Shown here piece after piece: positions 1 through 9,930 of a stretch of DNA of 64,000 bases. Below the pieces are notes generated by a model. It did no database searches, had not been told where the DNA came from, and saw only the letters and a program-made list of their open reading frames with translations. This stretch comes from Amyloporia xantha (taxonomy: Eukaryota > Basidiomycota > Agaricomycetes > Polyporales > Adustoporiaceae), in NCBI GenBank assembly GCA_036971615.1, contig JAYKKR010000046.1, forward strand, positions 179,295 to 243,294, read 5' to 3'. The stretch's first letter is position 1; each line of letters starts with the position of its first letter. Position numbers and translations under genes: made by a program.

Positions 1-1
1 T

Positions 2-1908
2 CCGAATGGGCTCGACGAGATCCTCCAATGGATGGATGATGCACCTTATCTGGATGAAGAAGGTAACCTCCCGCGCGATAGCGCCGGGTACAGCGATCAT
101 TGAGCAGTTCATTCTCATCGCGGGACTAATCACGCGAGTTTGACGTTGTTCAATTTGGGTGGGAGGAAGAGGAGGACGCCGCACAGTCAGGCATTCCTGC
201 ACATGTCGTCGGCACACAGATCGACTTTATGGACGTGGTCAATCGAATCGACCCAATGCTGAGGCTCCTCTGTGACGTAATGAGGGAGTCGGAGGCGCAG
301 GCAGCTGCCCTGCCCGCGGCACACACGCTCACCACTGGTGGAGAATCATCGCGGTCCAATACGGTGCAACCGCCATCACCTAACATTTCGAGCGGTGACA
401 AAGGTGGCAAATCTCAGGATGCAAGGTTCACAGATTCAGGAGCTACTGAAGAGCCTACCGCGGGATCCTCCACACAGCGCGAGCACCTTCACCATGAAGG
501 AAAGTTGGGTCGCGAGGACGCGCGACAGTCCTTCTCCGCGCGACAGTCCTGGAGACCGCGATCAAGGGGAAGGCAGCCTCGAAGATGCCGATGACGATTC
601 CAAGTTGAGACAGCTCAATGAACACCTAGCAGCGACACAGAGGGCGCTAGATGCTATGAAGAAGTCGAAAGAGACGGCCAAGGCTGCCGTTCGAGCAAAA
701 CCTCCACCTGTTGCGAAGAAACAGCTCGCGCGTGTAGATCCGGACAACGCGCAAGGGATTCAGGAGGCCCGTGCCTCGAATAAAAAGGACAACCAGAGCG
801 GGACAGAGCGGGAGGAACTGGCTATAATGAAAGAGAAGGAAAGGTTACAAAGGGAGGCCGAAGACGACCGGGCATGGGCGGAGGGATTAGCGCGAGAGGC
901 GGCCAAAAAGGAGCGCGCTGCTGCACACCAGAAGAAGGTCGCGTCCCGCGCGTTGAAAGAGCAAGAGATGGATAAGCAAACAAAACAAAAGGCTGTCGAC
1001 CACATCGCGCGGATCAATTTGGATCGTCAAGCCATGAAGGAGAAAGCCATTGAGGACAAGCGGGCGCGCGTGGCCCTCGCGCAGGCGGGCCCTTCGCGAC
1101 CCCCTCAAGAAGCAGCGGTGCCAGGGGCAGGTGGGCAACTGAATGCAGACTCCAATGCCATGGTTCCGACCAAGCGGACTGCAGCTCAGGGCCCTGGAGA
1201 AGCGCGGCTCGCCTTGCTTAACAAAGTGCGAGACCGTCTTGGGAGCCAGCCGCCTGTCGCGGCAACCATAAAGCCCACCACCCAAACTGCACCGCCCGCG
1301 CTGGGAGGAATGGAGTGGCGTACAGCTGTCGCGGGGCCAAGTGTGGCGCGGCCCGCGCGTCCTCAGCCGCGACCGCGATATCAAGGGGCCAGCCACGAGA
1401 ATACTGCTGGCCCGTCATCCATGTATGTTGATAGAACTCACGGTTCAGCGACAAGGACAGTACCAAATCCGACGAGGATGGGTCACCTTCGCGACCTGCT
1501 CCCGGCGCATGGACGAGGGCCAAGGCGCAGAAAGAAAAGCAGGCCATGCTTCAAGCGCCTACAGGAGGATCCGTGTCAGATGCGATAGGACAGCCGCGTG
1601 CGACACGCGCAACGACGCGGAAACAGGATAAGACTGGGAAAGGTGATGCAAGGCCAGATAGCCAAGACGGTCAGGTGAAATCCAATGCAAGTCCTGCCAA
1701 GCGCGTGCCCGCGCAAGCACGCGCGCGTGCTACGGTTCGCGCCACCGGCCGCGCGAGAGGTCGCGGTCGCGGTGCCGGGGGCAGAACGCCTGCTTTGCCC
1801 GCTCTCGAGGAGGAGGATGAGGAGGACGAGGGGAAAGATTCAGAGGAAGATGATAATCCTCGTCCTAGGAAAGTGGCCAAACGTGGCCATGGACAAAGAA
1901 GAAGATGA
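2..1908 (+). CDS. Lineage-specific coiled-coil/RG-rich protein, 5' end outside window
   Basis: I do not recognise a family. Reading frames hand over along the stretch: an acidic piece at 2-103, a piece from about 140 to 590 (FGWEEEEDAAQ, then VNRIDPMLRLLCDVM), a long charged middle at 338-1430 rich in K/E/R/A heptad-like stretches that predict a coiled coil, and a tail at 1435-1908 ending in an RGRGRG tract, an acidic EEEDEEDE run and a basic C-terminus. An intron is plausible near 62-139 (GTAACC, CTAATC). The switch near 1435-1445 has no sensible intron and needs one extra base, for example in the GG at 1442. It may be a nuclear, nucleic-acid-binding protein, by inference from the RG and acidic tracts only. 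It converges on the next gene. Confidence 0.5.
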
Positions 1909-2296
1909 GGCCTGTGATACCCATGCAAGGCGCAGCGCGTCACGCGGTCGCGGTTGTCCAGTGTCAGTTGCTGAGTCGCGGTTATTTAGTGGCGATTGTT
2001 GAGTCGCGGACGAGTTTTGACCAGATATCTTAGAAGGCACCCGATAAGTATTGCCTGTGGCGTCTGCTGTCTTATTTGTGATGTTCCACCTAATGGGCAA
2101 TCTAATGCATTGTAATTCCAGACCTGTACAGACTTGTGTTAATCAGAGACTATTGCTCCACTCTTTCACAACTTGAGTCGCGCGCAGAAATTGGACTGGA
2201 ATTATAATCATTTATATAGTAGTTTTTGGGACTGTTGAAGTCCCATGCGCTCGCGAGACTATGGTATGTACATCTAAATATTCGTCGTAAAGAAAT
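1909..2296. other. Intergenic gap between convergent genes
   Basis: These 388 bases lie between two stop codons and hold the 3' ends of both convergent genes. The sequence is AT-richer than its flanks. I see no open frame of note and no repeat. Confidence 0.6.
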
Positions 2297-5078
2297 CTAT
2301 GCGGACGATGTGCCGCGCTGTGAGTCCTCCCCCTGCTGTTCTCCACCAGTCGCAATTTTGTGAACATCCGCGGCCTGGATTGAAACTCGCGTCACCGCGG
2401 TCGTGCTTGGATCCCGTGTTTGAACACTGTCCTGGCTGATGTTGCTCGCGAGGGCGGCGGTAGAAGTCGCGCGCGAAGCCGCGCTTTGGAACAAGGGCTC
2501 TGGCACATAGGCCCGTCGAGCGCTGAGGTCCAGGACTTGCTTGCGGATGCCCTCCATCTGCCCCGCGTACCCGTCAATCTGCGCAGAGATGGTGTCCAGC
2601 GAGGCTTGCATGCTCGATGCGTTGAGGGACTGCTGCACCTTCTTGAACTCCTCGCGAAGGTTGATGATTGACGCTTGGAGGTGCTCGGGCTCGATGGAGG
2701 CGACCGCGCTGTTCAGTGCGTTGACCTGCGCACTTACCGTCTCGACGCGCGTGTCGAGATTCTCCATGGACTCTTCCATGTTCTCCTGTTGCTCCTCCAC
2801 CTGCAAGACGCGCGCCTCGATAGCGCTCCCAGCAACCTCGACCGCACCCATGCGCTCGGTCAAGCTCTCGAGCAGGACACGCGCCTCGCCCGTGCCCCCG
2901 CAACCTCCACTGCCGCCAAGCGCTCCGTCAAGCTCGCGACATCCTCCTCATAGTCTCCAAACGATGTTTGGACCTTCTCCATGAGGAAGTCCCTGAGCTG
3001 CACGGCAACTTCGGTGACCGTGTCTTCCATCTTCTCCAGGGGCACTATGGCAGCCTCATGCCTCCTCGCGATGTCCTCGAGCATGGCGACCTTTTCTTGC
3101 AAGGCCACGACCGTCTCCTTCAGCTGCGCGGTCTCCGTTTGGTCCTTGGCGAGCTGCTCGTGGGAGGCCTCGGAGTGTGTCTCGCGCGCGCGATGGGCCT
3201 CCTGGTTGGTCTCCGCAAGACCGCGGTCCTCCTCTTCGCGCGCAATGGGACTTTGCTGCGGCTCGTCGAACCTTTCGAGTTGGTGATGCTCCCACTGGTT
3301 CTCCTGGTCCTTGAGGTAGACGTAGGCGGGCGGTGTGGGGTCACGGCGAGATGGCGCGGTCTTGGGCTTCTTCGCGCGGCTGGGCCCTGCAACTGGCTCT
3401 ACTGGGTCCTCGGCGTCGATGTCGAGCGGCGGTGAGGTGCGCTCAAGGCGACTGTCTCGTTTTGGCCGCGTCTTCTTCACCGCACCGCGAGTTGGTTTGC
3501 CGGCGGTTTTCTTCGCCTGAGCCAACTCGGCCTCATACTCCTCGAATAGCTGGCCGTTGGGGAGTATGTTCTTGTTGTCACTGTTCTGGTGCAAGAAGCC
3601 CAGGTCTTTCACCCAGACGGTCCATGCCGGCGGCGCAACCTTGTCGCGGATGCATTTCTGCGCGTATTCTTGAAACGCTTTTGCGGTGTCCGTCGCGGTC
3701 TGGTGGCCAGTGATCGCCTTGCCGTTGGGTCGCCGAGGAACCAGAGAGCACTTGCCCTTGTTGCGCGCGCAGTACATGCAGCGCCCGAAGTGTGATGTCG
3801 CGACCATGCACACCTTTTTGGCCTGCGCGCATACACCACAGCTGACGACCTACAGACCAGCAGGTGAGCGTAAAACAATCGCGACGATGCAATGACTTAC
3901 AGATTTCACTGCTACTGCAGACGCCTCTTCGATCCTTGCAGCCTCTGCAGCGGCCCTTGTGGTGTGCTCAGGCTGCTTCTCCTTGGTGCGTGCGGACCGG
4001 CGCGGCGCATTCTTGCCTGCGGTCGTCTTCTCGCCGTTGCGCGGAGGCGGCGCGTCCTCCTCGTCCTCGTCGTTGTCCTCCTCCTCGTCCTCCTTGTCCC
4101 CATTCTCATCGTCCTCCTCTTCTTCCTCGTCGCGTCCACCCACCACTTCCACCTCCACCTCTTCCTCACGTGCCCGCTTCTTGCCTTTTGCATTTGACGG
4201 CTTCTTTTTTCAGGTAGCGGCGGCACCCTCACACAATCCAGAACGATTGGACTGTCGTCCGAGTCGACGAGCGGCCTCTTCAGGGATGGCCGGACAACCG
4301 GGCGCTTCATGCGAGGGGGCGCATTTACTGGGGGCAACGCGAACCGCGGTTTTGTCCTCTTGGGCTGCTGTGTTGTCTCCATAGAGGCCGCGGTGGGCTG
4401 CGCTGTGGGTGCCGCTGGTGGGGGTGTGCGCGATTGGGTGGCAGCGTCTGCCTGAGCGGAGGGCTTTGCTGCCTTGCTCTTCGCGGTCTCGCTGTCCTGG
4501 TGCGCATCCGACTTCCGTTTCTGGACAGGGACGCGCGACGTCGATGCTTCCGGCGTCGGAGCTTGCGCAAGCGTCTCGCGCGCCGCTGGAGGAGCTCCTG
4601 CTGTGAAAGATGTTAGCATTTGTCAGTGGCCTCGACAACTGACATGCACTGTGCTTACCTCTCTTGGCCCACCACTGATCGTTCCCCAGCTCCACCTCCT
4701 GAGTTGGCCCAGGGATGACGAAGTTCTTCATGCCGCTCGAGGAGATGCGAGGATCGTCGACTCTGATGTTGCGGAGGTCGGCGCCGTTGCGAGAGTCGGC
4801 GTACTCCCTGAGTGCGCTGCACAGCAACATAGGCACGCGCAGAGACCCGCGCACATCCCGGGAGCGTCGCGGAACGCGTGCCAGCCCTTTTTCTAGAAAT
4901 GAAAAAGATGTTAGCTGTTCTCATATGAGTGGCTGCTATGTACTCACAAACTCGGAGTAGAAGGACTCCTCGTAGAGCACGTAGCCTTGTGTGCCCGGGG
5001 CGGGCGCGCAGCGAGCGCGGCCGCCATACGCGCGGTCGCGGTGTCGATGGTGAGCTGGCGGACGACGGCGTCGGACAT
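2297..5078 (-). CDS. Zn2Cys6-like zinc-cluster, coiled-coil protein (three apparent frameshifts)
   Basis: Four exons fit: 5078-4948, 4892-4659, 4600-3901 and 3849-2297, with canonical donors GTGAGT, GTAAGC and GTAAGT. Exon 2 encodes a compact domain (KKGWHAFRDAPG to ELGNDQWWAKR) that I do not recognise. Exon 3 is proline/serine-rich, then strongly acidic. Exon 4 opens with CGVCAQAKKVC and CMYCARNKGKC, spacing C-x2-C-x6-C-x9-C-x2-C-x6-C, which is the fungal Zn2Cys6 layout. It sits mid-protein rather than at the N-terminus. About 350 residues of coiled coil follow, with a duplicated SLTER..AVEVAG block. The frame breaks at about 5000 (CCCC), 4206 (A6) and 2890 (G5), each cured by one more base of the run. 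Probably a DNA-binding or scaffold protein; function unknown. Confidence 0.6.
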
Positions 5079-5431
5079 TTTCAGTGAGAAGCGAGGTTAG
5101 AAAAGCGAGAGAGGCTGGAGTGGCGGTGATGGTAAGAGGAAGACAGAATGAACTTGGACGCGCGCGACCTTCAAGTGCTGAACGGGTTGCGGGTTATGTC
5201 AGCAACGCGTCAACGCGCGCTCAGGTGATCGCCGATTTTCGATCGTCTTGTCACGTGGGCGCCTGAATCGATCGCGACCTCCTATCCCAAGTCAACTGCT
5301 ACGCGTCTTTGTACTCTCATCCAGTCTTTCCGCTGCAAGTAGGTGCTAATACAAATTCCTGTGCAATGTTCATAAGCTCATGAAAACAACTTAGCATTCC
5401 CACCTCGTCGCGACCACAAACACCGCGATCG
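5079..5431. promoter_or_regulatory. Shared upstream region of two divergent genes
   Basis: These 353 bases separate the start of the zinc-cluster gene (minus strand) from the start of the next gene (plus strand), so they should hold both promoters. Several CGCG-containing words are present. No specific site can be assigned. Confidence 0.35.
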
Positions 5432-6724
5432 ATGAACATGGACATGGAGAACCGTGAGGACCTCGTCCACAGCTGTGATGAGTACTGACAACCCATAGGC
5501 AAATCCAATCGAAGGCGCGCACAGATCTCCCCCGACGTGCTCATGTCTGAGGCCCGCGGAACTCTTATGACTAGAGGTGAGTACAGTGATCGCGATCTCC
5601 ACTTTGTGGCTGATGTTAATACGACTGATTTCCGATCTTGAAGACCGCGATTCAGTGCCCCGAGACGAGAACTCGGGTGGCCGCGCACGCACCCCGATTG
5701 ATTTGGATTTTTTGATTTGGATCCAGGTATGTCCTCATATCCACATGGAATGGGCACTTATCTAGCATTGGCGTGAAGATTTGAACCGCGCGCGAACCCC
5801 AATCGACCTCGACCGCGACCTCGACCTCCACCGCGACCTCGACCGCGACCTCGACCTGGACCGCGACCTCCGCGACCTTGACTTCGACCGCGACCTCGAC
5901 CTTGACCGCGACCTCCGCGACCTCGACTTCGACCGCGACTTCGACCTCGACGTGCCCGACGCGGCCGCGGGAATTGTTCCAACTCACAACAATATTGTCC
6001 ATCAGAGTGTGTGAGGAAGTTCCTCTTTTGGATTGAACTGATATTGATTGTAGCATTCTACCGTGACCGCTCACCTGTCGGCCTAAAAAGCGTGTTGAAG
6101 GAGGCTATGGAGGTTATGGAACGCCATGGGAGTGAAGGCAAGTGTGTTCCATTTGATATAATAACATAGGGCGAACCTCTGATATACAGGAACAGAGCGC
6201 AGTCGCGAACGGTCGCCCATCCTTCTTGACGATTTTAGCGATGACTTCGATGAAGAACCTCAAGTAGTCGCCCGCATCAGCGCTGAGGCCAGAACCAAGA
6301 GGCAGGGTGGGGAGCGTCACGAAAACTTCAATACCCACAGCACAATTGAACGCATTGTGGACGAAGGCCATTCCAGAAGTGCTCCTCAAGTCGAGACGAG
6401 AAATACAGATTCTGCCCCTGACGTCCATGACGCTCCGCGCCGTGATGATGTCGCGGCAGGTCATCTTGGGGAAGTAGCACCTTTGCCACCTACTTCTCTC
6501 GCCGCGCGCTACGCGCATATCAAGGATAAAATTAGCAATGGTGGGCAAATGTTTCATGTTTTTGATTCAACCATTCATCCAGCATAGGATTTCCTATCGC
6601 GACCGAGGCCACATATCTCTGCGACATGCGGCGACACGCTCGCGACCAATTGATCGCGGTCGACCATGACATCGACACGCTCAACGACATCCTCTTGTTG
6701 GAGCGGGAATTCGGCAGCACCTGA
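5432..6724 (+). CDS. Lineage-specific protein with Asp-Leu-Asp-Arg repeats, possibly decayed
   Basis: A consistent plus-strand reading can be threaded. ATG at 5432 (MNMDMENREDLV), an in-frame TGA near 5486, then QISPDVLMSEARGT, a GTGAGT donor at about 5576, RDENSGGRARTPIDLD, a repeat region of alternating D-L-D-R codons, FYRDRSPVGLKSVLKEAMEV, a GC-AG intron at 6138-6189, RSPILLDDFSDDFDEE, and a C-terminus ending LNDILLLEREFGST at 6724. One extra base near 6580 is needed to join the last two blocks. The motif RARTPIDLD occurs twice (about 5690 and 5793). No known family is recognised. The in-frame TGA suggests either a mis-set start or a pseudogene. Confidence 0.4.
5790..5956. repeat. Short-period CGCGACCTCGAC minisatellite
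   Basis: Imperfect tandem units of 6-15 bp built from gaccgcgacctc. Plus-strand reading gives D-L-D-R repeats. The minus strand is also open and reads as R-G repeats in one frame and V-E repeats in another, so coding sense cannot be decided from openness alone. Confidence 0.8.
6138..6189 (+). other. Probable GC-AG intron
   Basis: The donor is GCAAGT after gtgaag and the acceptor is gatatacag. Splicing joins AMEVMERHGSE to G-T-E-R-S-R in phase, which no GT donor nearby does. Confidence 0.5.
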
Positions 6725-7378
6725 GCACAACGAGCATAAAAAGTAGGATCTCCAAGGTGGAGACGAAGTTGTGGGTGCATGGGTCTCCGTCCTGGGACGA
6801 GCACGAGGACGGTCCTCCCGAGTAGACGCGACTTTAGCCATGTACTTTTTCCTGCAAATTTACCATGAAGTTCACCTCCTGTATGCTTGGTATGTACCCT
6901 AGTTTGAGTTATGAAATTAGTCACTTCGGCAGTATACACATAACGGGGCCTTTCGCTACAAGTGGCCATGGTCGCGACAGCCTGAGTGGAGTTGTCGTGC
7001 TCGCGCGCGCGACTTCGCGATGGACTTTCCCAAACTCGCGGTGGCCCTCTTGCACCGTTTATCCATTGATGTTTAATGGTGCTTATGGTTGCGAGCCACT
7101 TGACGAACTGGCAGAGTTTAGTATGGGTTGTATTCCCGGGGTGAATATGCTCTCGCGAGGTCTCTATGGTGAACTCTGCCAGTCGCGATCTTCACTATTG
7201 TTTTGCGCGAGAGCCGCGAGTATTGGCAACTAATTGTCCGCGGTGCAGGCAGATGATGGCATGTACATGAGTAAAACATGGGCAAGACTCACTTGCAATT
7301 TGATAGTCCCCACAGTGTGAAGCTGTCCGCCTGCAAGCGATTTTGGTGGGAGGACAGGGGCAGCCAGTGGGCAATTGT
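6725..7378. other. Intergenic region before the minisatellite
   Basis: About 650 bases without a convincing gene. The open frame at 6865-7233 has no domain and no splice support. The sequence is CGCG-rich like the rest of the first 9 kb. Confidence 0.5.
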
Positions 7379-7399
7379 CGCCGAGGAAAATGTCACATG

Positions 7400-8700
7400 G
7401 CGCGAGCCTGCCAGACAGAGGACAGCAGCACCTCGGCCGAGCCAGGGAGACAGGGAGGAATTGTCGCGGAAAAACAGAGCACATCGCGCGAGGCTACAGG
7501 ACAGGGAACAGCAGCACCTCGGCCGAGCCAGGGAGACAGGGAGGAATTGTCGCGGAAAACAGAGCACATCGCGCGAGGCTACAGGACAGGGAACAGCAGC
7601 ACCTCGGCCGAGCCAGGGAGACAGGGAGGAATTGTCGCGGGAAAACAGAGCACATCGCGCGAGGCTACAGGACAGGGAACAGCAGCACCTCGGCCGAGCC
7701 AGGGAGACAGGGAGGAATTGTCGCGGAAAAACAGAGCACATCGCGCGAGGCTACAGGACAGGGAACAGCAGCACCTCTGCCGAGCCAGGGAGACAGGGAG
7801 GAATTGTCGCGGAAAAACAGAGCACATCGCGCGAGGCTACAGGACAGGGAACAGCAGCACCTCGGCCGAGCCAGGGAGACAGGGAGGAATTGTCGCGGGA
7901 AAACAGAGCACATCGCGCGAGGCTACAGGACAGGGAACAGCAGCACCTCGGCCGAGCCAGGGAGACAGGGAGGAATTGTCGCGGAAAACAGAGCACATCG
8001 CGCGAGGCTACAGGACAGGGAACAGCAGCACCTCGGCCGAGCCAGGGAGACAGGGAGGAATTGTCGCGGAAAAACAGAGCACATCGCGCGAGGCTACAGG
8101 ACAGGGAACAGCAGCACCTCGGCCGAGCCAGGGAGACAGGGAGGAATTGTCGCGGAAAAACAGAGCACATCGCGCGAGGCTACAGGACAGGGAACAGCAG
8201 CACCTCGGCCGAGCCAGGGAGACAGGGAGGAATTGTCGCGGGAAAACAGAGCACATCGCGCGAGGCTACAGGACAGGGAACAGCAGTGCCTCGGCCGAGC
8301 CAGGGAGACAGGGAGGAATTGTCGCGGAAAAACAGAGCACATCGCGCGAGGCTACAGGACAGGGAACAGCAGCACCTCGGCCGAGCCAGGGAGACAGGGA
8401 GGAATTGTCGCGGAAAAACAGAGCACATCGCGCGAGGCTACAGGACAGGGAACAGCAGCACCTCGGCCGAGCCAGGGAGACAGGGAGGAATTGTCGCGGA
8501 AAACAGAGCACATCGCGCGAGGCTACAGGACAGGGAACAGCAGCACCTCGGCCGAGCCAGGGAGACAGGGAGGAATTGTCGCGGAAAACAGAGCACATCG
8601 CGCGAGGCTACAGGACAGGGAACAGCAGTGCCTCGGCCGAGCCAGGGAGACAGGGAGGAATTGTCGCGGACAAGCAGAGTATATCGCGCGAGCCTGTAAG
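7400..8700 (+). repeat. 85/86-bp minisatellite, about 15 copies
   Basis: The unit contains cagcacctcggccgagccag, then gggaggaattgtcgcgg, an A-run, and cagagcacatcgcgcgaggc. The word gaattgtcgcgg recurs 15 times between about 7468 and 8660. Units are 86 bp (GGAAAAAC or GGGAAAAC) or 85 bp (GGAAAAC). The outermost units at about 7379-7430 and 8660-8700 are diverged while inner units are nearly identical, apart from rare changes such as CACCTCTGCC near 7775 and GTGCCTC near 8287 and 8627. That pattern fits homogenisation by unequal exchange. Because 86 is not a multiple of 3, all three plus frames stay open for about 1.3 kb; these are not evidence of a protein. Confidence 0.95.
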
Positions 8701-8842
8701 CCTATATAGTGGTGAGAGCAACCGGCCGAGCCTGAATCTCAAGGCCCTGCTGCAGTGTCGGCCGACGTCCGGCGTCCCTTGGGTCAGGGCACATTGTCAA
8801 CCATATATATCCTATGAGTCAGGTGAATATGACTGAACGGGC
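8701..8842. other. Junction between minisatellite and alpha-COP fragment
   Basis: A short unique stretch. Similarity to alpha-COP stops here, just after the codons for YDIQQQK. Confidence 0.5.
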
Positions 8843-9930
8843 TCCTTCTGTTGCTGGATGTCGTATAACATAACCGATGTGGGGGAGCTCAGAATTAGGC
8901 TCGCGGTTCCTCCATAGAAGATCTTGTTCGTCTGCACTGGTGGCTTGATGCTCTTCACGATCAAATTGGAGAGGTCCCGCACCTCGATCAGCTATGCATG
9001 GCGGCGTAACATTAGCAGAGATACTGACAAAACACATTGTGCTAACCTGTGTCGTCTTGTTTAGGATTGCAAACCTGTTTCTCACAACGAAGATCGCGGC
9101 ATGTCCACTACCCCTCTTTCCGTCAGTCGAAGAGTCCTTTACCTCGCCGACAGCATCTTTGGGAAGCGCCGTCAGCTCAAACAACCCGTTGTCCGAGCTG
9201 ATTGTCAAGACAACAGCACGCTCCGCAGGGTTGTAACTGAGAGTCCGCGGCAGAACATATGGACTACCAAACTTGCGCACGCTCAACAGACCAATGTCGG
9301 AGCCGGTATTGATGTCATACGAGCGAACATACTTGTCCCGGACATAGTAAAGCGTGTCGCCATGCATAGAAAACGCAGGGTGCTCGTGTTCGAGTTTGAA
9401 GACGATCAATCCATTGTCGTGGCCTACGCAGAAGTCAGAGCTGGAGTGGACCCAAAAACAGGTTACGAACCAGTGGCGAAGAGATTGAGCTCAGGATGTG
9501 CGGCTAAGGTCCAAAAGCGGTCGTTCTCTCTCCGGAAAGTCTGTACCGCCGAGCACTTCGTCAGATCCCACACGCGGACAGTCTTGTCTTCTCCGCAAGA
9601 GACGATCAGCTCGTGTTTGGGATGGAAAAGTGCGACTGAAACATTATTGAAGTGACCTCTGCACGCATCCACCTCCCAAGCCTTAGTGTCGCTCATCCGC
9701 CAGATCTTGATTTGTCGGTCGTCCGCCGCTGGCACTATCAGAGGTAGCGTCGGATGAAATGTCGCATAATTCACGCTACGGTCGTGTCCTTCGAGTACAT
9801 ACTTGACTGTTGAGGACGCGTCGAAGGCACCCGGAGATGTGTTTGGCATACTCGTCGGTAGTCCAGAGATATCCCGCACATGCACTGTCTAGTCCTGTGA
9901 GGTAGACACAACACGGTGGCAGTTAGAAAG
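8843..9930 (-). pseudogene. Partial copy of coatomer alpha subunit (alpha-COP WD40 region)
   Basis: Alpha-COP is the WD40/alpha-solenoid subunit of the COPI vesicle coat. Only an internal part is here, roughly residues 150-430 of about 1,200. Clear blocks are [112 protein letters not shown] and IFYGGTASLILSSPTSV. Two introns are kept (GTTCGT...TAG near 9412-9466; GTTAGC...TAG near 8991-9047), so this is a DNA-level copy and not a retrocopy. A TAG replaces the expected Gln codon in SQD-Q-TV at about 9894. Both ends stop abruptly. It lies just downstream of, and in the same orientation as, the decayed Plavaka-type transposase. Confidence 0.92.

Noticed and set aside
6865..7233. Plus-strand open frame of 122 codons
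   Set aside because: No similarity to anything I know, no splice signals, and it sits in CGCG-rich DNA where stops are rare by chance.
7400..8700. CRISPR array
   Set aside because: The whole 86-bp unit repeats with no unique spacers, and the host is a eukaryote.
7278..8836. Three overlapping open frames of 444-497 codons over the repeat array, plus reverse-strand frames
   Set aside because: They are a by-product of an 86-bp repeat unit free of stop codons; no frame is favoured and there is no start, splice or domain support.
8843..9930. A retrocopy of alpha-COP mRNA
   Set aside because: Two introns are still present at family-typical points, so it was copied as DNA.
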